A stretch of 64,000 nucleotides of DNA from Maratus speciosus (Eukaryota > Arthropoda > Arachnida > Araneae > Salticidae): the NCBI GenBank assembly GCA_963932465.1, contig OZ010786.1, positions 446,388,619-446,452,618 on the forward strand, read 5' to 3'. Below, in pieces: positions 1 to 11,171 of this stretch. The notes beneath the pieces were generated by a model. That model did not search any database. It was not told the origin of the DNA and was given only the letters and a program-made list of their open reading frames with translations. The first letter of the stretch is position 1. Each line of letters starts with the position of its first letter. The translations under genes were made by a program, and so were the position numbers.

Positions 1-1781
1 CAACGAATTTAATGCTTCATGTTTTCTCCAACCTCCATAAATCACAGACAAAAATATTTTTAGAGTTTAAGGTTTGAAGATTAAGTGTAAGGGTTAATTA
101 AAGAGTAAATGTAAGGTTTAAAGAGTAAATAATAAATGTAATAAACTTAATAATAAGTTATTTCGAAATGAAACTGAATTAGAAAAGTTTTGCGTGAAAT
201 GTTGGGCATAAAATTAGAAAAAACGTACTATATCATAATTTCTAATATTAGATTATCAAAATCCCATTTGAAGATGTATTACTATTACAAAAATATAAAC
301 AGTGTTACCAAAAATTTAAGTACAGTTGTTTAAAACTCATTTATAAGAAATGTGTTGTTGCAAAGGCTACACCATTTCGTAAATATACTATTTAGACCAC
401 AGAGAATAGATTTATAAAGAAAAAAATATTTACTTTTAAGATAACAGGTAGAAAATGATGCTGCAGGTTGATTTGGGTCAGTATAATGGGCATAAAAGCT
501 AAAACAATAAATGTGTACATTATTGGCAAACATGTAATAAAATAACATTTAACTGTTTATACCTATTTTATTTCTGAAATTCAGTCTAAAGAGCCACTTT
601 TGCTCCTAGTGACGAAAGTGTGAACTATATTTTTCCTCTATAAATCGATTCCCCAAGGTCTAAATTTTAGTGTGTATAAGAAATGAGTTCTAACACCGAT
701 ACGTTAATTATGGCACCTTGTGTTTCAGTAAGAAACCAGAGCTATGGCCTAATAGAGAAAGTTTTAAAAATATATCCTTTTCCTTAAATCCAGTGTTTCT
801 CGTGCACGTAGAAACACGTGCACACATTTGGCCTACGCGAATAGGTTAAAAAGTTACGTAACAAGCCTATACCGTCGGGAACGGTGCAGCTAAGTGACCT
901 AGCGAAAAAGTTTTTTAATTATTGAATCTGACCGTCTTAATCTACATTATAAAGCAAAAACATGCCTTTGAACGTCATATTGAGTGTAGCAACAACCGAA
1001 CCAGTGAATGTCGCTTTTACAGCAATTTTTTATACTCCTAAACATCGCACTTATCCACTTTTTACATTTTGTAATAAGGAAAAAAGGGATATTTTCAAAA
1101 TTTGTTTGAAAACTGTATCTCAAATTACGGATTTTTTATGGTTTTGAAAATAAATTTCAAGCATAAAGTTATTATATCCAAGTAGAATCTAATTATGGAA
1201 GATTAACTGCTTTGAACTTAAACAATGAAATTATTTCAGAAATTGTTTCCGTGTAACATAAGTCGTTTCATCTAAATTGTCAAACGAAATAAAAAATTTG
1301 CGAATAAATAAGTAAAACATCAATTTCTTACATATGTAGTCGAACTACACGCTTAAACACTGAAATATTCACACAAAGATTACTATGAATTGAGAAAAAA
1401 TTTTCGTAATTGGCCACAGTCATGCGGCTAATACGAAAATATCGAAAATGCTTTTTGGTGTAATTAGTGAGCAATCTATGAAAATATACTAAATGTAAAA
1501 AATCGATAAGAGTTTTCAATTGAAAGCGATTTCTATTTAGGCTCTATAAACCGGACAGAATATCGGGCATCTTTAACAAGGTTAGCCCGGATTGGGTTCC
1601 CTGGTACATGTGGAAAATACAATGGGAAATGAGTACCGTCAGGGTTTTTGATGACTTTTGACAAACCTTAGCGATTTGGCTAATCAGAAATAAAAAACTT
1701 TACCTCCAATAAAAGAGTAGTTCTCCATTATCCCGTCGACCTCTTTTTCAATTTAAAAAAAAGAAAAAAGGGGGGGGGGGC
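1..1781. other. AT-rich DNA without a recognisable gene
   Basis: I see no coding region, RNA gene or bounded repeat here. Short open frames are no longer than expected by chance in AT-rich DNA. A motif near 1097-1130 (TTTGTTTGAAAACTGTATCT) recurs in diverged form near 18045, 22865, 27940 (inverted) and 62905, so part of the stretch is probably old repeat. A G run lies at 1771-1780. Confidence 0.5.
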
Positions 1782-2025
1782 GGTTCGAAGAATCCCTTGG
1801 TTATAGCCCCGAGTACTGGCTAATATACTGATTGAAAAAGCTAAAGCAAAAGTTTGTAAATCTTAAAGTACTGACGTAATAGAGCTGAACTAACACAATC
1901 GACCTGACCTGAACTAGTTCAGGCCAATGACGTCATTTCTTTAAAATTTATAAACTTTTGCTTTCGCTTTTTCAATCAGTCCATTAGCCAGTGCTCGGGA
2001 ATATAACCGAGGGGTTCTTGGAACC
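1782..2025. mobile_element. Fold-back (long inverted repeat) element, ~244 bp
   Basis: Two arms of about 100 bp are inverted copies of each other: 1782-1880 (begins GGTTCGAAGAATCCCTTGG) and 1926-2025 (ends GGGGTTCTTGGAACC). They surround a short spacer of about 45 bp. Both arms contain the block CTGATTGAAAAAGC or its complement. The arms may run slightly further into the A/G-rich flank. There is no coding capacity, so this is a non-autonomous fold-back element or MITE of unknown superfamily. No clear target-site duplication was found. Confidence 0.7.
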
Positions 2026-4656
2026 CATTTTAATCTTTTTTTTCTCTCTCTCGCACTGAGGAAGGAGATCCGGGTATCCACGAATCGATCGTATGTGATT
2101 TTTTGTGTCATATTTGTACGTACTTGTGCGTTAAATCGTTGTTAAAGTTTTTAGCTAGTGTATTACAGGATTTAGCGCCAAAAAGGCATGATCATGGCTT
2201 TATTTTCACTTGACGGCAGATGCGTTTATAAGCGTTTATTATGACGACAAGAGATTTTTAATTCGATGATTATCTGTATTTTTAATAATATTTTACTGAT
2301 TTGACAGTTTTTTTGTTAATTAAAATAAAAATTACGACCTTAAACGGGGACGCCATTATGTTAAAAGAGAAAAAACATCGAAAAATGTTGCAACACATAG
2401 TTGCGGGGACTAGATCAGACTGAATTTGACATCACAAACATTCACCAGCCGATAGGGTTAATTAAGAATAATACTGTAAATGAACTAGTAAATCTGCAGA
2501 TCAGGAGTCTCAACATCCGCTCTGCATCTCATTGCTTTTAGCACACTTTGAGTAATATTAATCCTTCTACAAAAACGAAATTTAAAGTTTTTAAATTACA
2601 TAATCATTTATAAAAGGAAAAAATATTTCGAAGGTTTCGGACATTAGAAGCGTTAAATTAAACACGTTGTTATGTAATGGTACTCTGAAATTCTCATGAG
2701 CTACTTATTCTGCTAATTTTTAGATAATAAAGTAGATTTCTTCAGGGGGCTCTGCTCTTCTGAACCCGCCTTAGTGCACTTTAATTTACATTTGTAATTT
2801 TCAATTGATTGTGTTAATATCCTTTAGTAATTTCTATCAATAGACGGAAGCGTACATGAATTCTTTTCTACAGCCCTGTATATTACGTGAAATTTTTTAC
2901 ACGTCATATATTACACTTAAATTTAATGCAGACAAAAAACCCTCTTAAAACGGCTGATATCACATTTCCGAGAATTACTAAGCATAGTGTGCACCATGTA
3001 TCCAGTTTTTGCGGAGCCCTGTATATGATTCCATTTAAATACTGCAAACATCTGTTAGTATAATAAATGTAGCTGAGCTTTAAAATGCGTAACTCAAATA
3101 AATAAAAAAAAAACACTGAAGCAATTTGCGCTCATTTTCATAAATACTTATATGGTCTAATTTTTAAACACCACATAGTAAGCAAAAATTTAGTTAACGT
3201 TAAAACGCATACCATGATCGAAAACGCTCTTCAGCAATCATCCCTAATAGATAAGAACTATATCCGAAATCTTTTATGTGACCCTATAAATAAACGATAA
3301 ATGCGATACAAATCACATTCAAGCTTCTTGTAGTCAACCACAGTAATGTATTTTAATTTCATAATATTTGAATTAGTGCAACACAATTAACACACTGATG
3401 GCAGGCAATTTTTTTATTAAATCTGGGTTTAAAAACAGTAAAAGCTCTTCCCTCTTCTGAAAGTCTTTCGGAAATTGGCTTCTGAGATATGTTTTTCATG
3501 TTTATGCAGCAGAAAATATCCTTCAATGTACGGATGTAATATATAATGCCTTACAATATATAAAAAATAAGGACAACACGATATAAATGTCTTTTCTGTA
3601 AGGTAGAAGTCACTCCCTTAGCCAATGATGTATTCTGAATAAGAACAAGATTCCTCGTTTCCCATCGCTAATGTGTTAAAATAAGCTATGAAGAGTTTTT
3701 TTTTTTTTTTTTACCGTAGACCATATTTTAATCGACCACTTTTGTGTGACTCTGTAAAAAATATATGTTTTGCACCCAATATACTATAAAAATGATTCAA
3801 AAATACATATCAATTTTATTATTTTGTAACAGAGTAGCATCATTAAAAAACGCCACAAAAGAATTTTCTTCAAAGATTGTAATATTATGAATACTTTTGA
3901 GTTCCCGGTCCGCATACTGTAAGTGCTACACATAACATATTTTATAGTAACCATATTCTACTGCATTTTAATAATGTATATAAATTTCATTACGTTTAAA
4001 ATTGTGTAACATTATTAAAATACACCGCAGATGATTTTTCCGAAAGACTATACTGTAACGGAATAGTTTTGAGTGCCCCTGTAATTGAGCTATGAATGCT
4101 ACTCACTTCATTTTCAATACCGAACATACTTTGGTAAACATCAATAACGTATATCAATTACATGTAATCCGACTATATTTATGCAAGTTAGAGCACGCAG
4201 AGACACATGGCAGGCCACAGATAGACAATCTGAAGTCATAAACACTTTTCATCTGTGTTGGAAAGTGTTAAAAAGCATTTATATGCCTTTAACTGTACCT
4301 TTTTTATAGCAAGTTAAAACATTAGTTTAAACAACCTAATCCATGCGGTAGCAATAACATACTAAAAGCCCCCCAAAATAGGCATATCTGGAGATCTATA
4401 AATCTACTGGAAAATCATTCATTATCGTGCTCACTGTTAATTGCATAAATTGCATAAATTTGGCGCTATAAAATAATTTTTGTGATAGCCTTTTAATAGT
4501 ACCTTCATTCAAATTAACGAATTTTACTAATTTCATTCATATTTGACGCAAGGATAGGCTACGAATAACAGTCACTAGGCAACGGAGAAAAGGAAAAGAA
4601 AAAAAATGAAATATGTATCATGTAAAATAAGAAAATTAATTTAAAAAATTCTTTAA
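2026..4656. other. AT-rich DNA with a decayed two-unit repeat
   Basis: No gene is visible. Around 3818-4140 two diverged units about 180 bp apart share 'GTAACA...CATTAAAAxxC' and 'TTTTGAGT' blocks. They resemble the ~175-bp unit arrayed at 21617-22310, suggesting an old fragment of the same family. A T run lies at 3698-3711. Confidence 0.35.
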
Positions 4657-5205
4657 CCCTTCTTTGCATGATGATGGAAATTTCTATCATCACATTGAAT
4701 GCCCAAAAATTATATAAAAGAACAAGTTCACTTTAAGTTGATCGTGTCTGGATACCTTTTTAATGTCCATTGCATAAAAAAAACATAGCTGACAAAAAAG
4801 GCTTCTCCAGCTCCTCCACCTCCAAAAGATATAAGAACAGATGGTGCTAAACATTGGCCAACAGTGGGTGGGTCACTCCGGTGCAAGTCTAAATGTATAG
4901 TGCATTCTACAATTTCTTGTAGTAAATGTGGAGTCAATTTGTGTCTAAGTAAAAATAATAATTGTTTTGTTAATTATCATAAAGAATAAAAAATATCCAA
5001 TGATATTCTCTTTTATTTCTATTTAGTACTAAGGTAATGATCTAACTTTGCATGATGATGGAAATTTCCATCATATTTTTTTTTGCCAAATTTATACTAT
5101 AAATATATACTAAGATTTTTTTAACCATTTTTCCTTTAATTTTGAACATGAATTATATCACCTTGATTTATTTCACCAATAAAGAAAACATCATGCAAAG
5201 AAGGG
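4657..5205. mobile_element. TIR element, ~549 bp, possibly piggyBac-like
   Basis: The left end reads TTAA|CCCTTCTTTGCATGATG and the right end reads CATCATGCAAAGAAGGG|TTAT, so the 17-bp termini are perfect inverted repeats. The left flank is TTAA, the piggyBac target, but the right flank is TTAT, one change away. An internal copy of the terminal motif, CTTTGCATGATGATGGAAA, lies near 5048 in the left-end orientation. No transposase frame is present, so it would be non-autonomous. Assignment to piggyBac rests only on the flanks and the CCC start. Confidence 0.6.
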
Positions 5206-5937
5206 TTATATTATTGGAATACATGTATAAAGTTCCACAAAAAATTATACACGTAAATTAAAAAATCTGACAAATATATTCACAAAAATTCAAAATAATA
5301 GGAATGATTTAAAACCTTTATTTGGAAATTTTAGTATCCATAATTCAACATTTAAATCCATTAATCAAACGTGCCATTTTCGCTCAACAAATGAAAATTT
5401 GAAAATCGCCTGACTTGCCGTAGGAAAGCATTATGGAACAAAATAAAATCTTCCATATTTCTTGAACGAATGAACCAAATTTAACCAGAAACTATACAGC
5501 TACGAATATGCACACTCATTTGCAAGCTGATCGGATGCTTTTTACGGCAGTTGTCGCGGAACAGACAGACAGATAGACAGACTAACAGACAGACTAACAG
5601 AGTAACAGAAACCAAAACATTTCGTGTCTAAACAGTAAGCCTTCACTGACGTTTCGGCAATAAATATTCAAGTTTTTTTTTCTGTCGTCATGAATATATT
5701 GTAAAATTTACTGTTTATACTTATTGATAATTGATACTTTAGTGGATTGTCTTTTCCGACTTTTTTGTATTTTTTGGATATTTCAATTGTTCCAGCGATT
5801 GTTCCATTTGCATATTGGGGCATTACAGTGTGGCGAATAGATTGGCATTAGTTTTTTAAGTGGTATACGGGATAATGGTGAAGTACCAAATTATGTTAGA
5901 ATAAAAAAGAAAAGTGCCCAGCTAAACTGATGGCATT
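5206..5937. other. AT-rich DNA with a GACA-rich microsatellite
   Basis: No gene is seen. A GACA/GATA-type microsatellite lies at about 5563-5605. The sequence before it (about 5450-5560) has the look of a decayed retroelement 3' end or minisatellite monomer, which I cannot name. Confidence 0.4.
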
Positions 5938-6040
5938 GAGCTCACAGGCTATTCACACTAATTGTAAATCGTACTCTTATTTTAAAGAATAATGCCCCTC
6001 AAAAAAATAAGTGAAGGGGAATTAGCTCCCGTTTCCCCCT

Positions 6041-6710
6041 TTATACTTAACCAGTGAACCTCCAAATCTAATCAGGGAAGCTCCTTATCATAATAAACCG
6101 GTATACCAAATTTGGAGCAAATCGAATAATCGTGCAAAAAACCCATTTATCTAAATTAAGGGGGTGGACTACCCCCCCCCCCTTTATCCTTAACCAATGA
6201 ATCCCCAAAACGAATCAGGGAAGCTCCTTAATATAATAAACCGGTATACCAAATTTGGAGCAAAGCGAATAATTCTGCATGAAAAACCCGTTTATATAAA
6301 TTAAGGGGGGTGGACTAGCCCCCTTCCCCCTTTATCCTTAACCAATGAACCCCCAAAACTAATCAGGGAAGTTCCTTAACATAATAAACCGGTATACCAA
6401 ATTCGGAGCAAATCGAATGATTCTGCATGAAAAACCCATTTATCTGAATTAAGGGGTGGACTAACCCCCCTTTTCACCCTTTATCCTTAACCAATGAACC
6501 CCCAAAACTAATCAGGGAAGTTCCTTGACATAATAAACCGGTATATCAAATTCGGAGCAAATCGAATGATTCTGCATGAAAAACCCATTTATCTGAATTA
6601 AGGGGTTGGACTAACCCCGTTTTTCCCCCTTTATCCTTAAACAATGAACTTCCAAAACTAATGAGGGAAGCGCCTTATCACAATGAACCTAGAAAAATTT
6701 TTTGAAGCAA
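6041..6710. repeat. Tandem minisatellite, ~143-150-bp unit, five copies
   Basis: Each unit contains TTATCCTTAACCAATGAA, then AATCAGGGAAG, AATAAACCGGTAT, GGAGCAAATCGAAT and AAAAACCCATTTAT in the same order. The last unit is the most diverged. Length variation is confined to the C-run linker. The array lies wholly inside the element at 5938-6838. Confidence 0.85.
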
Positions 6711-6743
6711 ATCGGATGTTTCTATCAAGAGTTATCGCGTTAC

Positions 6744-6791
6744 GTACATACATACATACATACATACATACATACGTACATACATACATAC
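6744..6791. repeat. (CATA)n microsatellite
   Basis: About twelve CATA/CGTA tetranucleotides follow directly after the minisatellite and end just before the right terminal hairpin of the same element. Confidence 0.9.
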
Positions 6792-7329
6792 AGAACGGGC
6801 GGGCACATTAGCTCTCAGGCTTTAATAGCCTGTGAGCTAAAAATGGATTTATCTTCAAAACTGAAAATTTTATCTTTACCTTTTATTTAATATATTCTAA
6901 AATAAACTAATTTTTATAACTATTTATAGATAGTTATTTATCTAAATTCAAGTATCCGTTACATAAACTATTAAAAATAAATACAATCTAAATGTCTTCC
7001 GCAATCAGGAAAATAATTCTAAATCGTATTTAACTCATTAAAATGTTATGAAATAAAATTTTCCAATCCAAGTTGATTCACCGTTTTAAAATATTAAACT
7101 GAATAAATTTTGGGAAAATTAAAATATAAACAGGAAACTATATATGTCACATAAAATAAAAACTTTTTTTCCTAGATTTCTTTGATTTTTCAGTGAAACC
7201 CATACTTAGGTTTGTCATTTCTCAAAAGAAAAATCAAAGTTCTGCTAGTTAAAATCGGAGCATAATTTGTTGAAAGAAAGTAAAACATCCTAAATGAAAG
7301 CAGTCGCAGCAACAAATCAAAAACTGGTA

Positions 7330-7800
7330 ACTGCTTTCAGTAAACCTTGCCCAATAGCTTTCATCAATGCAGAAACCAGCACAGACCAGTTTTTCCTTAT
7401 GCATTCACTGAATGGTGTTAACGGTCATGTTGTAGACGGCTGTACAATTTTTTTCCAAATATAAGGTTTCATACATTTCTTTTAGTAGCCTTGTGTGTTT
7501 AGCTGACTGGCTGAAATATCTTTAGAGCTGATTTAGAATGTCCTGACATTTGAATAAATATTCTATACTTCATCTGCTATTTGTGAGTTAATTCTAGCCT
7601 GTGTACAATGAAATGAACTGCTGTAAATTGGAGAGCATTATTTTTTAGGTGTGTTGTGAACCCAGAGCTGATGCTTGTCATTTCCCTTGCTTCATTTGTG
7701 GCTACCCCACAGATTTTGTTCTTTGGTAACTCATATTCATTCCATATATGACGCAGATCCGTGTACAGATCCTTAGCTGTACATACTTTAAATTGAACTA
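7330..7800 (-). pseudogene. hAT-family transposase remnant
   Basis: Translating the minus strand in broken frames gives blocks typical of the ZBED/SCAND3-like branch of hAT transposases: KICGVATNEAREM followed by SGFTTHLKNN, then HFIVHRLELTHK, and further on YFSQSAKHTRLLKEM. In the family these correspond to the region around the second catalytic aspartate ('GVCTDGAPAM...SGF...HCIIHR') and the following 'YFSxSAKRxxLL' segment. Here the D is replaced (TNEA for TDGA) and several stop codons interrupt the frame, so it is dead. I see no clear termini. The homology assignment is from memory of the family and not from a search. Confidence 0.55.
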
Positions 7801-8177
7801 ACTTTTAAATTGTGGTGGCTACACACTATTTTCCATCTGTTCCAGTTAAGTACTTAGCATACACATTTATGCTTTGTACTTCAGATATATCTGTGTTTTA
7901 ATCAACCTAAAAGGAGAACCAAGAATTATTACTGATCAATAGTATCATATAGATGAAAGTAGTAATTAATATTTAGCACTATATATTTTTTAATTACTTC
8001 TGAAATGGCAAATTGTGTCTCAACGGCATTATTATGTGGTTCATAATTGTTAATCAGTAATAATTTTTTTTAAAATTCAGGAATTACATTTTTAGATTCA
8101 AATTTTTAGATTTCATCAGTCTGCTAACCTATAGAAAAAACTGATCCACAAATCTCACATTCCATACGTCTAATAAG

Positions 8178-8623
8178 TAGTGATGAGGATCAAATTAATA
8201 AAAGTTGAGCACTCGCAATTCGTCGAGTCTAAACGCTCATTTACTCGCCATAGGAATAATTTTGTTGCGATTTAGTGCAATGGCGAGCGGCAAATAGGGC
8301 ACTCATAACATTCTGTATGAGCAAAGTAACCCAAAACATGCAATATTGTAACAAAAACCAAAGCCTGATTTCATTGGCTAGATTTTGGCGCAACGGGATA
8401 GTAAGTGGGTTTTAAATCTCAACTTTAATGTTCTGTTTAGTAAGAGCAGACGTAGAAGATTCCCATTTGATTCACGAAGTTTGGGTGCGGAGTATAAATA
8501 CAAGTTATGGATGGGGCGGTTGTGGGATTTGTACAGCTTCTTGAGCACGATAATAAATAAATACGCTTGATTGAGCCTTCGAGTCTGTTGCGGAATATTT
8601 TAATTCTGTTTGATTTGTCACTA
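8178..8623. mobile_element. Possible hAT-type MITE
   Basis: The ends TAGTGATGAGGATCAAA and TTTGATTTGTCACTA form an imperfect inverted repeat of about 15 bp, resembling hAT termini. No good 8-bp target duplication is visible on the flanks. The interior has no convincing coding region; a TATA-like AGTATAAATA at about 8491 is probably chance. Confidence 0.35.
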
Positions 8624-8689
8624 CTTTAGTAGCCTTTTGGCACAGAATGAAGGGTTCGTGTTAGAATTTATTTATTGTTATTACCAGAA

Positions 8690-8893
8690 ATTTCTGTTGT
8701 ATAAAGTAAAACTGATTTTTATATGATTTCGTGAATGAAAGGTGTATATTTGAAATGTTCTGCTATTGTTAATTTTCCGATTCTTCTGAAATATTTGTGA
8801 AAATTAATACATGTGACGTCCAAAGGACTATCTCTATACACGATCCGATTTTAGTAACAATATACAGGGTGTTTTTGTTTCAGTCCGATTCGC
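8690..8893. repeat. Dispersed repeat, copy 1 of 2 (~210 bp)
   Basis: This segment is about 80-85 percent similar by eye to 13325-13545. Both contain AGAAATTTCTGTTGTAT, GTGACGTCCAAAGGACTATC and CAGGGTGTTTT in the same order. In copy 1 the end abuts a fold-back element (8894-9157) that is absent from copy 2. Confidence 0.75.
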
Positions 8894-9157
8894 ATATGAG
8901 TGGTTCACAACCATAGAAGACCCAGTCCATTTTGAAAAACAAAATGTGATAGTTTATTTAGAAGGGGCATAAAATCCGTTTTATCCACTCCCACAGTGAA
9001 CCAAGTCTATTTTGACATACGTTTTCGTATATGTCATCTGTTTACAGACTTGGTTTACTGTGAGAATGGATAAAACAGATTTTATGCATCTTCTAAATGG
9101 AATATCTCATTTTATTCAAAATGGACTTGGTCTACTATGGTTGTGAGTCCGTCATAT
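8894..9157. mobile_element. Fold-back element, ~264 bp
   Basis: The two halves are inverted copies over about 125 bp each. The left half begins ATATGAGTGGTTCACAACC and the right half ends GGTTGTGAGTCCGTCATAT. Matching internal blocks include ATAAAATCCGTTTTATCCA and its inverted partner TGGATAAAACAGATTTTAT. The centre is near 9030. There is no coding capacity. The homologous repeat at 13325-13545 lacks this structure, consistent with an insertion here. Confidence 0.7.
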
Positions 9158-9911
9158 AATAATTGATGAACTGATTTAGCTGAAGCCATGAATAGGATGC
9201 CTAAGAATAGAAAAAAGAGTAAGCGTTTCCCGATGGGGTACCTCGCAGCATCTCCTAGCAATAAAATACGTAGATGTCGAAATACCGGCCAGATCGCATC
9301 ATGAAAAATACAGCAATGTAAGATTAAAATTTCAAAGAAACATTTGTAGAATGTCATCGATTTAGTAAGAAAAATATATTAAGCACAGATAAACAGTTGT
9401 CTGTACAAACTTCAAATGCTCACGTTTGTCACAAGTGTTAAAAATATCATTGTAGTCACAAGCTTAACAATCATATTCTCGTTTATTATTTCGTTAAATA
9501 ATGGTGAGCTTTCTTATTATGTATCACTAGGTTATATCGTTTTAAACAGAATGATGCAACTCAACAATGTAAATAATATATGTAACAGTGTGTGGGGCAG
9601 TTGATGGAGACATTTTTTAAACTTAATTGTTTTCGAAGAACACGATTTTGAAATTCTGAAAAAGTTTCCAGAGCTGCAGCCTAACCCAAGAACTTTGGCT
9701 TAAATTGCCAATGTTCTACCTATTATGGTACCTGGATCGAAAACCAACAGACAGAATTCACTCAGAAAAAAATCATGTTATATCATTACAAATTAATCTT
9801 ATTCATTTGTTATACTAAGACAAGGGAGCAACCAATCGCACATTACACCAACCGATCACATGCTACTCAAATTGTGTAAAGATCGGGAAAATATAAAATA
9901 TGCAAAAATCA

Positions 9912-10076
9912 TTAACACGTTGAATGCCACGTCAGTCACCGATGACTCACACTGATATTTCCGTTTAGGTCGCGTCGGTCATCGGTGACTGACACATATA
10001 GATTCTGTAACGGGAGTCTTATTTCGTGGCCTAAACGGAAATACAGACAAAATAGACTTGTCATTCAACGCGTTAA
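9912..10076. mobile_element. piggyBac-like MITE, 157 bp with TTAA flanks
   Basis: The sequence is TTAA|CACGTTGAATG at the left and CATTCAACGCG|TTAA at the right. The inverted ends are 10-11 bp with one mismatch. Sub-terminal palindromic blocks include GTCAGTCACCGATGAC against GTCATCGGTGACTGAC, and TATTTCCGTTTAGG against CCTAAACGGAAATA. TTAA target duplication is the hallmark of piggyBac elements. It has no coding capacity. Confidence 0.75.
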
Positions 10077-10254
10077 TCAATAAGTGACCCACTGAGCCTG
10101 ATCTTCTTTTACAAGAATGAGATGAACATTGCTATGTCAAATATGAAAAACAGATTTTTTTTTTAAATTACGAATACTTTAACCTTTTTCTATTGAAGAG
10201 TTTCGTAATTTTAAATAATATATAAATGTCGAAATTAATATAAAAATAATTCCA

Positions 10255-10797
10255 CACTGTAAAAAAGATAAAAAAAAATGTTTATTTTACGGTGTAATAC
10301 TAGCACCTCAGTATTGTACCATAAAAGCAACTACAATAAACAGTAATATACGGTATATTATTGATAGTATATTTATTAGACGACTATATACTACTAATAT
10401 CATACCATAAAATCAACAATAGTAAACCGTAAAAAAGCGTAATATACGTAATGCAGTAATATACAGTATATTACTGCTAATATTTATAAAATGACAACAT
10501 CCTACTAATTATTTACGTTTTATTCTTGTTAATTTTAAGGCATAATACTGGCAGCTGGGATGCCAGTATTCTACCTAAAATACTGAATATTTCACTGAAG
10601 ATGACCGTCAGAAGAAGATTTTTCACTGAATATGACCAAGGAAGTGTCGGTTGAACACGTTTTGGATTTTAAATGACTTTTATGTGTTTTTAAAGGATTT
10701 TATTATACTTGACACACCTGTAATCAATATATTTACATTTATTTGTATCTTATGTATGTTAATTCTACCGTAAAATCAACAATTTCTTTGTACAGTG
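10255..10797. mobile_element. CACTGT-TIR MITE, long copy
   Basis: The ends are CACTGTAAAAAA and TTTGTACAGTG. The interior has several short palindromic runs (AGTAATATACNGTATATTACT-like) that are partly duplicated. A shorter 240-bp copy sits at 15569-15808 in the equivalent position of the large duplication. The long copy holds about 300 bp of extra interior sequence. Confidence 0.65.
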
Positions 10798-11116
10798 TAG
10801 ATTAATTCTACTTGGGAAATACGAAGCTAAATTTACTAATTATATAAAATACTAACAGAAAGTAATTGCTTTATTTTATATTTTATAATTAAAGATTTTA
10901 GCTCATGATTTTTATTTTTAATAATGCTTGTTTTTCTTGATTGCAATGAAGTTTTTATTAACTATCGGAATTACTGTATTTCTTTTATTTCCTTCATATT
11001 TTTTGGAAGTACGTACTACTCTGCGAAATTTGGATGCATTTATAAAAAACTTGCGTTGTTAAAAGTTAATTAGCTTTGTGTTCTATTGAAATTCTAATAC
11101 TTGAATGATTTTATGT

Positions 11117-11118
<2 letters not shown>

Positions 11119-11168
<50 letters not shown>
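11119..11168 (+). repeat. Poly(A) run, ~50 bp
   Basis: An uninterrupted A run of about 50 bases is followed by GAGAGAG. It lies inside the first of the two internal duplicates of copy A. The second duplicate has only a short A-rich stretch at the same place (about 11829), so the run expanded after duplication. Confidence 0.9.

Positions 11169-11171
<3 letters not shown>

Larger units (their letters stand above)
5938..6838. mobile_element. Minisatellite-bearing TIR element, ~0.9 kb
   Basis: The element is bounded by GAGCTCACAGGCTATT on the left and AATAGCCTGTGAGCT on the right, a 15-bp inverted repeat. Inside are five tandem units of about 143-150 bp, recognised by the recurring phrase TTTATCCTTAACCAATGAAC (starts near 6041, 6184, 6332, 6481 and 6631). 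These are followed by a CATA tetranucleotide run and a short hairpin (GCTCTCAGGC...GCCTGTGAGC). There is no coding capacity. The units differ by a few substitutions, mostly in a C/G-rich linker. Confidence 0.7.

Noticed and set aside
6041..6710. Regular direct repeats that could suggest a CRISPR array
   Set aside because: The whole 143-150-bp unit is repeated with no unique spacers, and the context is eukaryotic repeat DNA. It is a minisatellite.
8485..8505. TATA-box-like AGTATAAATACAAG
   Set aside because: It is inside a candidate MITE with no downstream gene. TATAAA-like words are expected by chance in such AT-rich DNA.
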